Positions 55,919-64,000 of a stretch of DNA of 64,000 nt are shown in pieces. The DNA is from Lantana camara (lineage: Eukaryota > Streptophyta > Magnoliopsida > Lamiales > Verbenaceae). The stretch is from contig CM074865.1 in NCBI GenBank assembly GCA_037501455.1, positions 3,607,001 to 3,671,000 on the forward strand, written 5' to 3'. The stretch's first letter is position 1, and the number at the start of each line of letters is the position of its first letter. The notes under the pieces were generated by a model, which saw only the letters and a list, made by a program, of their open reading frames with translations, was not told the origin of the DNA and did no database searches. The position numbers and the translations under genes are program-made.

Positions 55919-58113
55919 ATGTGTGTGGTCTCTGATGAGAGCGAGGTGGAGGAGCCGTTCACCCCATCCGCGGGTTGCTCCGGCTCCGCGGGCGGCGTCC
56001 CCCCGTTGCCCAACATGGATTTCGGGTCATTCTTTGATTCTTCCGACGAGGTACGGGTTCAGGAATTCCGGGCAAGCCGTGGCCGGGGTTCGACCTCGAG
56101 ACCCCGACGCCGGATCGAGGAAGTAGAGGACGACGAGGAAGAGGAAGAGGGGCCGGAGGAGGGTACTTCCGGCCGACCCCGGGGGCGATCCGGGCATGTC
56201 TACCGAACTCTGTCCGACGTTGCCCAGAGAACATCGACCTTGCCGGACAAAGAGTTTCGGGAAGTTCGCAATTGGTGCAGCGGGATGCCCGAGGGGGTTA
56301 TGGCGCGGTTACCTTTCGACGGGGAGACAGTAGGGGCTCCGCAATCCAAACATGCTTTCGGCCTGTACCATGCGACAATGAAGTACGGTTTCCGATTTCC
56401 GACCCACCCGTTGGTGTCAACTTTTCTCGACCGGGTGAATCTGTGTCCGGCTCAGCTTGTACCGAACTCCTACGCTTTGATGTATAGTGCGATCATCATT
56501 ATTAAGTGTTTGGGGTTCGAGCCCCAATTCGAGGATTTTGGAGAGTTTTTCCTGCTTGTCAACTCCCCCAAGTCTGGGGTCGGTTACTATTACCTCCAAG
56601 CCAGGTCGGGTCGGAAACTTGTGGATATCCCGGTTACCTCTCATGGGCTTGGTTGGAAGGAAAGATTTTTCTTCATCGATTGCTCAATGCCTCTCCCCTT
56701 CCGTTCGACCTGGACCACCACGGAACCCAAAAAGCTCCCGACAAGGAAAAGCGCTTGGCTTCACAAGAAGCGAGCTTTCGAGCTCCTAACCAGCCTGGGC
56801 CCACTCGATCCTGAGTACTTGAAGAGGACAGGGCACTTGGTCGAGGCGGGTTTGGTCCCGGGGACGAGGTTGCGAAATTTCTACTTCGGTGAGCCTTCGC
56901 CTTAGGCCGGACCCGCCCGATCGGGTTACCCGCCGAACGATCGTCATTGGCATCGAACTCGATCCGACGCCGGTATCGGATCGATATCGACCCGTTTGGG
57001 GTCGGATCGAGTTGATCCGTTTGTTGCGGATCGTGTTTGAATTCTAGCCTCTATACATACATATATTCAGCGCCCTTCTTTTTCAAGGTACTAATCGATC
57101 CGTCTCTGCAGGTCTGCACATCTTAGCCATGAGTCGCGCGGAAAGGGTGAGGAGGACAATGAAGCTGAAAAAGGGCGAGTCGATCCCGCAGGATGAACGG
57201 GAAAGGGTTGACCACGCTATAGCTGCGATCCACGGAGCTCTGCCGGAAGCTCAAGCCGCGGCCCAACGACCCCATCGAAGGGTCCCCCCGAACTCTCAAC
57301 CCATGGAAGATGTCCAAGAGCCGGGGCAGGTATCGGATGCGGTCGAGCCCGATCCTGAGGACCCCGATCAAGTAATAAATTTGGACCACTTAGATCTTTA
57401 TTTCGACTTCGACGAAAATCTTTATGACCTGACTCTTCCCCAGGAGGAACAGCTGGCGTCTAACAGGCGCCTGAGAAAAAGGAAGAAGAAGGTGACTGTG
57501 GAAGAGGTGCCGATCGAAATCGAGGGGGATTCCAGCGGGTCGGATATTGAGAGTAAGTTGCTGAACTTCAAACAGACTCCACCACCTCAATGGCCTAGTG
57601 AACTTGAGAGAGTCCGGGAGGATGGGTCGTTTCGGAACCTTGGCGTCGGGCCCCCCGATATCAGCTTGTTGTCCTCACTTTTCAACACCGGTTGTGTGGT
57701 CGACGAACAACGTGTGATTCATAAGGAGCCCGTCGATCACCAGAGGTATAGGATCAGCAAGGCTATCTTCGGCGTAAGTGCTTCCCCCTTATATCTGTTT
57801 CTTTCCCCCTCCTTGTGTTCGTCTCGATCCCGTGTATTCGGCTCGTAATCGACCGATTGAGGTCGGTCGTGAACGATCCGTTGTATCGGGTCGTTTCTTC
57901 TTGCGTATTCTTGTTTTGCTGAGCCATGACAATTCTCGCCTCTATGAACAGGATATCCTCCCAGCTGCCATCAGCTTGTCCCAGAAGGCGGAGGTTTATC
58001 AAGAAGAGGTGGTCAAGTACAAGGAGAAGTACAGGGCTGCCAAGGCCATGCTGAGGTCGGCCAAGGCAAAGAAGGTAGCTGAGCTACAGGAACGGCTGGA
58101 CGAGCTGATGAGC
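55919..58113 (+). pseudogene. Antisense gene of Tat-C, three exons, truncated by Athila-3
   Basis: Exons 55919-56888, 57112-57773 and 57952-58113, with GT-AG introns of 223 and 178 nt in phases 1 and 0, exactly as in Tat-B. Exon 1 has acidic and Arg-rich segments (EEVEDDEEEEEGPEEG near 56120) and the gypsy-type transposon block (YGFRFPTHPLVSTFL near 56385; GYYYLQARSGRKL near 56585). Exon 2 starts GLHILAMS, matching GIQILSQGM of Tat-B, and has a basic RRLRKRKKK (near 57465). Exon 3 starts a coiled coil (EEVVKYKEKYRAAKAM). The Athila-3 LTR supplies a TGA right after 58113, so the rest of the coiled coil and tail are lost. The ATG choice is the first one in frame after the TATA box. Confidence 0.8.
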
Positions 58114-59498
58114 TGATGGGTGTCGAGACCACCAATAATAAATCCCAAGTACCGAATACAAAATAAATTGCAAATAGTGGCAATGGGTATCGATCCACGA
58201 GGACTGGATGAGTTTGTAATCTTTTTATATGCAAAAGAAACGAAACGAACAATTAAAATTGGGGGGGGGGGGGGGGGGGTTATGTTTTGAGATTTTGATT
58301 AGACTAAAAATAAACGAAATAAACAAACGAAAAATTAACTGAACTAAATTGAGATGAAGATTAAACTAATACAAATTCAGTGGATATCAAATAGCTGGGA
58401 TTTTCCTACGCATGCATCAGATTATGATCACGGACAGGGTGATTAATTCCTCGTTAGGCTAGCTATAGTTACCAGTTACCTTAGGCTCCCTCGTTTCTTC
58501 TTACTGTTTATAACGACTAAAAGAAACTCCTAATAATCGTTGTCTAATTAACCAATAACCTTAGCAGAAACTCCTTTTAAGATTCAATTGGGCAATTGCA
58601 TTACACCCTAAAGAAACACTAACCCTAACCGACTAGGTAGGAACTCCTACTTCGCCTAATTAGACCGTAATATTCCTCAACACAAAATCAGCCGAACTTA
58701 ACAACCTAGTGTTGATTGCCACTTCGTTAATTGCCCGGCTAGACTCCACCAAACAAATTAACTAGCTGTATGTGTATTGATAATTCTAAGATTCGTGCAC
58801 TAACCAAAGAATAAACCAACACTCAATGACATGAAATCGGAAATAAAACGGATAACTTTGATTAATCAACCCAAAGAAATTGTCTCACGACATCTAAAGC
58901 ATGCTTGGAAAATCCCAACTATAAACGAACTAGAAATTCATAACGAAATTCAAAGCATGAAAATAAAATAGCAGCATAGTTTTAACAAAACAAAGGAAAG
59001 AAGAATAAACTAGTGTGATCCTCTCCCCAATCTCGGTTCTTCTCTTTTTATGTAGTGCTAAGACTTGAATTCTTCCCCCACTCTTCCTCCACGATCTGCC
59101 ATCATAAAAGCTATGTTCTCCACACGTTTTGTCCAAGTTACTGCCCGAAAAACGGGTCAGGGTTCCTGACCGTGACCTCAGGCAAGCTTCTTCACTATCT
59201 CTCCACATTAAACGCCCACTAACTCTTCATCAAACACCGTCATTACTCCAAGAACGTGCATCCCCCTCCTTTAACGTACGTAACTCTTTGTTTGAGCTTT
59301 TGAATTCCAAATTTATGGCCTTCAATTGCATTTGTTCTCCAATTAATCCCAAAAGAAGGTGGATGACCTCTAATTTCATGCAAGTCGCAATTTCCTACAA
59401 AGAAACATTAAACCAATTAATAGACCACTATTAAACCAAATCATGGAATAAAATATCACAATTGTAGGCTCAGTAATTGGTAAAGAAATGACTTATCA
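58114..59498 (-). repeat. Athila-3 3' LTR
   Basis: TGATGGG at the left end and TTATCA at the right. Shared blocks with the Athila-1 LTR include GGGTATCGATCCACG near 58185 and TGATCACGGACAGGGTGATT near 58425. A run of G occurs at 58261-58279, at the place where the other LTRs have 20 C or six G. Confidence 0.88.
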
Positions 59499-59536
59499 AA
59501 TCCCCCCACACTTAGGCAATGCTTGCCCTCAAGCAT
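59499..59536 (-). promoter_or_regulatory. Athila-3 polypurine tract with stem-loop
   Basis: AGTGTGGGGGGA on the minus strand (59512-59501) beside the LTR, preceded on that strand by ATGCTTG-AGGG-CAAGCAT (59536-59519). Same module as 18726-18761. Confidence 0.82.
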
Positions 59537-60662
59537 AAACTAAGATCAAAGATAATGGAGAAATTCGACTCCATTCAATGAAAACACGAAATGGGCAATG
59601 TAAACTAGGAGTGAAAGTATAATTTTCGCCCTACACTACCAAACATTGAACCAAATGCAATGAGAGTCTCACATAAGAAAACACAACGCCCGGTCACCAT
59701 CTTAAGCACATGCATGATTTACCCAAGTTGAATTATAAACCATTTAATCCTAGAAATCATATTCAACTTATTAGATGAAGGGTATGCACAGGGAAGTTTC
59801 AAATGGAAACAGTAGTTGTGGGGAATTAGGATTATTCGTAATTAAATCATTAAGGAACTTTTGCTAGGATTTACTTGGATTGTCATTGGCCTTTTGACGC
59901 GAACGCAAACATTTGGGATGAATGCCATCCGGTTACTCAACCGATCACAACCTCAAGTGGCTTTGCCTTACTCATAATTACCCATTTTATCGTGATAAAT
60001 CACTTATTTAGTTGGGTAATTAGTGGAGTATTCATAAATTGCCTCACTCGTCGAGATTATTTGGGACCGTTTGACGCGAGCACAAACATTTGTGATGAAT
60101 GTCACCCGGTTACTAAGCCCCATTTAATCATTTCAACAGATTTTTGGCGCTGCACATAATAGATCATACCACGCAATTTCCAAGCTTAAATTAAATCCCT
60201 AGCTCCACCACAATTTCCCAATAAATAAGTGAAAATTCAAGTGCATATCAAATTCAACTTCTAAGCTTCATAAGTTTCTATTCAAGAATGGTGTCATTTT
60301 AATCACACAATTTAATGTTCTATCCTTTAAAAACCAGGCACGCTATTTCCAAAAATGTGAGAATATCACCAACACTTAGCCAATATTTAGCATACAAGAC
60401 TCAACCATGCTTCATATCCTTTTAAAATTAATCCATCATTGCCTAAATCGTAATAATTCATCAAATAAGAATCAAATTACGCCACATCGTATCTCCTAAT
60501 CATACATAAAGAGGGCACAACCCTGAATTCACTACTCACAGCTATATACATGCAACTATAGAAGCAATTTCGCATATTTTCAGCCCATTATCAACTCAAA
60601 AACGCCCCTAAATCATGCAAAAATGCAAAAATTTTCTCATACAGCCCTAATACCCAATATTT
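59537..60662 (-). other. Athila-3 3' noncoding region
   Basis: No gene. It contains an imperfect direct repeat of about 47 bp (59890-59938 and 60067-60113, TTTGACGCGA then CAAACATTT then CCGGTTACT). A plus-strand ORF across it is explained by this repeat. Confidence 0.55.
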
Positions 60663-60695
60663 CCCCCACACTTAAAAACATGTTGTCCTCAACAT
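60663..60695 (-). promoter_or_regulatory. Internal stem-loop plus second polypurine-like tract (Athila-3)
   Basis: AGTGTGGGGG (60672-60663, minus strand) preceded by a hairpin with stem ATGTTG/CAACAT and loop AGGA (60695-60680). It corresponds to 7312-7346 in Athila-1. Confidence 0.6.
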
Positions 60696-60699
60696 AAAG

Positions 60700-61500
60700 T
60701 AAGTCATAAATGAAAAACAAGGACTTCCCTGAACCCGGTGGAGGCGTGATGGTTGGGAGCCAGATGTGAGGAATCCTGTCTATGATCATGGTTAGCCGTC
60801 CTGTCAGTATCAGTCTGCAAATTTCTTCAATTTGTGTTATCTGTGCATTAGCCCTGATTGTTTTGTGATGTTGCAGGCCGGCGGAGTCACGGCCTGGGTT
60901 TTGGTGTTGTGGCAGAAGTCGTGGAATCAAATAAGATGAGGGTCTCTTCGTCGAAAGTGGTGGTTAGTGAATCATGCCATTAACCATGGTGGAATTAGGT
61001 CTTGGAGTTCTAGAAATAGGGGATTTTGGTGAATTGGAGAGATTGATTTGTGAGTTGGGGTTCTTTGGAAGTAGGCGGCTGATTGGAGTGATGTTAGGGT
61101 GGTTTACGTGGTGGGTCGGGTCATTACGTGCGGATCATGATGCGGGTAGGGAGACGGGTGGTTTAGGTATGTGGTTAAGCTCTGATTACCAAAAATGGAC
61201 CCAGAACCCTTGTCCGTGACCTCAGACAAGTTTCCTCACAGTAGCTCAATAGTAAGTTCACTAGTTAATGCAATTGATCAACAACGGTTCCGCTTTTGTG
61301 CCTCCCCCACACTTATCTAATTCTGGTGCCTGCACATTTTCCTGCAAAACACGAGAAGAGAAGAGATTACGTCGGGGCGAGGAAAACGAGCAAAGAAAGA
61401 AAACGAAAAACTAAAAAAAAACAAAAGCAAGGGAAAGAAATATGGGTTGCCTCCCATACAACGCCCTTGTTTAACGTCATGGACTAGACGAGTTTTTGTT
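60700..61500 (-). pseudogene. Remnant of the extra Athila ORF and pol spacer (Athila-3)
   Basis: Where Athila-1 has a 1.77-kb ORF, Athila-3 keeps about 230 bp. One piece near 60840-60780 resembles the terminal coiled coil of that ORF (ITQIEEICRLILTGRL). The flanking spacer matches Athila-1 4975-5480 (for example near 61195-61230 and 61447). Most of the ORF is deleted. Confidence 0.55.
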
Positions 61501-61506
61501 TCACAC

Positions 61507-64000
61507 TCAAGCCCCTAGAGGAGGATCCTCTAGTTTCATCTTTTCAACCGTGTGTGGCTCGAATCCTTCATAAAATGGCTTAAGTCTACGCCCGTTCACC
61601 TCACTGTCCAAATTTTCAGTTCTTCGATCAGGAGGCTTAAGGATCTTCTTTTTCACCGTCTCCATTATAGGTGGGTCTAGCCTACGTCGGGCTGCTCTAC
61701 AGGACTTGGCTCCTCGTTTTAAAACAATACCATACATGCTCGCCAAAGGCGTCAGTACTTTGACATTAGTGACGATCCATTCAACTACCTCTTTGCATTC
61801 CTGAAGTGCTTTGATCAGTTTTCCCTCTTGCAGACTGTCAAGTATGTTAGCTATGATCACAGGTAGGGTCTCACAGTCGCCCAGATATGCGTGTTTTAAA
61901 AACTCAGGTAGCTTTTCGATTTCTAGCTTTAGATCCTGCAAAAATGAAGGTAAAAGCTTAGATTCTGATCTAGTTAACTCAATAGGCATAGACTTTGAAC
62001 TTGTAATATCATTAAGCCCTTGTAATGCATGGAACTTATCAAGAACATCATCAAAAGACTTAAACCGATTAGAAAATCTCTTCAGCCAATCAACAGATAT
62101 GTCATGACAAATAACATAATTCAACTCAACATCATTATTTGAACCAAAATCCTCATGAGTCAAATTCTCTATGACACCAACACTACAAACGCAAGACACA
62201 TCATCAACATGCTTAGTGGAATCATAAACATTGAATTTCACTACTTCACCATCAAACTCTAAAGTCAGTGAACCATCATGCACATCAATTTTAGCTTTAG
62301 CTGTACTAAGGAAAGGTCTACCAAACAAGATACCAGAGGACTCAGATGAATAATTGTTTTCCATATCAATCACAAAAAAATCAGCAGGAAAAATCAATTC
62401 ATTAACTTGAACTAACACATCCTCTAAAACACCTTCAGGATAGACAATTGATCGATCCACTAATTGAATAATAACTCCGGTACTAGCTAATGGACCAAGA
62501 CCCAAAAAATTATAGACAGATAAAGGCATCACATTGATAGAAGATCCTAAATCACACATAGCCTTACCAATACCAATTTGTCCAATCTTGCATGGGATAG
62601 AAAACATACCTTTGTCGTGACACTTAGGTGGTAATTTCCTTTGTAAGACGGCCGAAACATTTTCACTAACACTCACCTTCTCAGTACCTGTCAACTTACG
62701 CTTGTTGGTGCATAATTCCTTAAGGAATTTGGCGTAGCGTGGAACCTGTTTGATGGCCTCAAGGAGTGGAACGTTCACTTCAACTTTTTCAAAGAGCTCC
62801 ATAATACTCTTGTCCTCTCCGTCCTTCTTGCTCTGAACTAACCTTTTAGGGAATGGTGGTGGAACTACCAGTGGTTTGGGCTTCTGATAGACTTCAGCTA
62901 GACTGGAATTCTGTCCGTGATCACTGGCAGGATTCTTCTCAATCTCTTTTTTAGTTTCTGCATCAGATACCTGTACCTGATCACGTTTGTAACTCCTGTT
63001 GACTGGAGGCTGCAATTCGTTTCCGTTTTGCAACACAATCGCACTCACATTGTGTGTTTGCGATGGTAGTTTGCCTCGACTCTCCAATTTGCTCACCGAT
63101 GATGCAATTTATCCCATATGGGTCTCCATGCTTTTTATAGTGTCCTCTATCTTTTGAATCCTGTTCGTCGTGTCCTGTTGATATTTCTCGGTATTAGTAG
63201 CCAACATACGAACAATTTCACTAAGAGGCATACCTGAACCCGGAGGGTGTTGTGGTTGTGGCTGCGGTGGAGGTGGGTGGGAGCTCTGATTATTCGGTTG
63301 GTTGTTGGCATAACTGAAATACGGGTGGTACGTCCATCCGGGGTTGTATGTGTTCGAATAAGGGCATGCATCAGTTTGGTGCTCGGGACTAGTGCAAATG
63401 CCACAAACTCTTGCCGGTGGAGTAGGACCTACATTCATTTTCTGCACCAAGGTTGTTAGCAAAGACTCAATTTTATCAAGTGAATTAGTATTTACCTCAT
63501 TCACCCTTCGGGGGGTGTCCTGTCGAGCTTCAAATTGTTGAGAATTTGCAGCCATGGTCGATATGAGCTCTCTAGCTTCGGCTGGTGTCTTGCTAACAAT
63601 TGCTCCGCCACTCGCGGCATCCATCATTCGGCGTTCCATCGGAGTTAGTCCTTCATAGAAGTATTGAATGACCAATTGATCCGAGATACCATGTTGGGGG
63701 CAGCTTGCTAGAAATCTCTTGAACCTCTCCCAATACTCATAAAGGCTTTCGGAATCTCTTTGCTTCACGCCACAAATTTCTCGCCTAATGTTGGTAGCAC
63801 GAGAAGCCGGAAAGTACCTCTCAAGGAATTGTCTTGACATTTCCACCCAAGTAGTGACCGTACCCGAAGGTAAGTAATATAGCCACTCTTTAGCCGCATC
63901 TTGCAATGAGAAGGGAAAAGCCCTTAGCTTGATTTGATCCTCTGTCACATTGTATGCCTTCATGGATGTGCACACAAGGTGAAATTCCTTCAAATGCTTA
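61507..64000 (-). pseudogene. gag: Athila-3 gag-protease fused in frame to the last codons of pol
   Basis: Gag runs from the window edge to a TAA at 63111-63109, one C-to-T change from CAA (Gln in Athila-1), and continues in the same frame from 63108 to TGA at 61507. Gag has the capsid block (MSRQFLERYFPA), the CCHC knuckle (CGIC, HQTDAC) with a 20-residue deletion after it, and a protease region (DLGSSINVMP near 62545; [12 protein letters not shown] near 62310). After KKKILKPPD (near 61640) the frame jumps to [19 protein letters not shown], the end of pol. RT, RNase H and integrase are gone, yet the frame is kept. The gag-protease border has a sense codon (Cys) where Athila-1 and -2 have TGA. 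Confidence 0.87.

Larger units (their letters stand above)
54147..58113 (-). mobile_element. 3' part of a Tat-lineage element with an antisense gene (Tat-C)
   Basis: Polarity is minus: the left LTR (about 54147-55415) is the 3' LTR, with a PPT beside it, followed by the antisense gene. Athila-3 interrupts it at 58113, so gag-pol and the other LTR lie right of the window. The left LTR border is set by TGAT and is uncertain by tens of bases. It is related to Tat-A by a shared LTR block and to Tat-B by gene organisation. Confidence 0.8.
58114..64000 (-). mobile_element. Athila-type element lacking RT, RNase H and integrase (Athila-3)
   Basis: Polarity is minus: 3' LTR 58114-59498, PPT, 3' noncoding region, remnant of the extra ORF, gag-protease fusion ORF, then gag to the window edge. 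The 5' LTR is outside. About 2.5 kb of pol, from after protease to the last 30 codons, is missing compared with Athila-1. The left flank TGAGC (58109-58113) would be the target duplication. It differs from Athila-1 in LTR length (1385 versus 1566 bp) and sequence, so it is another subfamily. Confidence 0.88.

Noticed and set aside
59875..60159. 94-codon plus-strand ORF with an internal repeat
   Set aside because: It lies in the 3' noncoding part of Athila-3, antisense, and its repeat is a DNA-level repeat.

Overview
This window looks like heterochromatin-type DNA from a flowering plant, probably a eudicot. It is AT-rich, has long introns and untranslated stretches, and contains only plant-type Ty3/gypsy (Athila and Tat lineages) and Ty1/copia LTR retrotransposons, two MITEs, and decayed exons of plant LRR receptor kinases. 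No bacterial, organellar, tRNA or rRNA genes were seen. The species cannot be named from the sequence.

Layout, left to right. (1) 1-20329: a plus-strand Athila-type element cut by the left window edge (gag, pol, an extra downstream ORF, 3' LTR 18764-20329). An uninterrupted copia element (7599-17741, 1945-bp LTRs, TTACT target duplication) sits in its 3' noncoding region. (2) 20330-23850: an inverted partial copy of the same Athila family (gag, PBS, LTR 22300-23850), so two near-identical LTRs face each other. (3) 23851-24871: the 5' end of a minus-strand Tat element (Tat-A), into which the Athila DNA is inserted. (4) 24872-27042: host DNA with a decayed LRR kinase fragment interrupted by a hAT-type MITE. 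(5) 27048-39461: a complete minus-strand Tat element (Tat-B), with a CACAT target duplication, broken gag-pol, and a three-exon gene on the opposite strand with its own TATA box. (6) 39467-54146: host DNA with a possible unidentified gene tail, an LRR receptor kinase pseudogene, a Mutator-type MITE and several duplicated LRR exons. (7) 54147-58113: the 3' part of another minus-strand Tat element (Tat-C), with a GATC-rich minisatellite in its LTR and a relative of the Tat-B antisense gene. (8) 58114-64000: a minus-strand Athila element (Athila-3) that has lost RT, RNase H and integrase, inserted in the last exon of the Tat-C antisense gene.

The history is nested. On the left, a host kinase cluster received Tat-A, then Athila, then copia. 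On the right, the same cluster received Tat-C, then Athila-3. The host genes are minus-strand LRR receptor kinases of the non-RD type. Their repeated LRR exons all begin and end in phase 1.

The most unusual signals are these: the conserved antisense spliced gene with its own promoter in two different Tat elements; stem-loops beside every Ty3/gypsy polypurine tract in the window; the inverted-LTR Athila composite; a cluster of five CACGTG boxes in the copia LTR; a GC-rich chain of hairpins plus a 17-base repeat in the copia leader; and exact-length duplication of a 264-nt LRR exon. Annotation is by eye. LTR ends, splice sites and motifs were read directly, whereas family names rest on recalled family motifs, not on a search.
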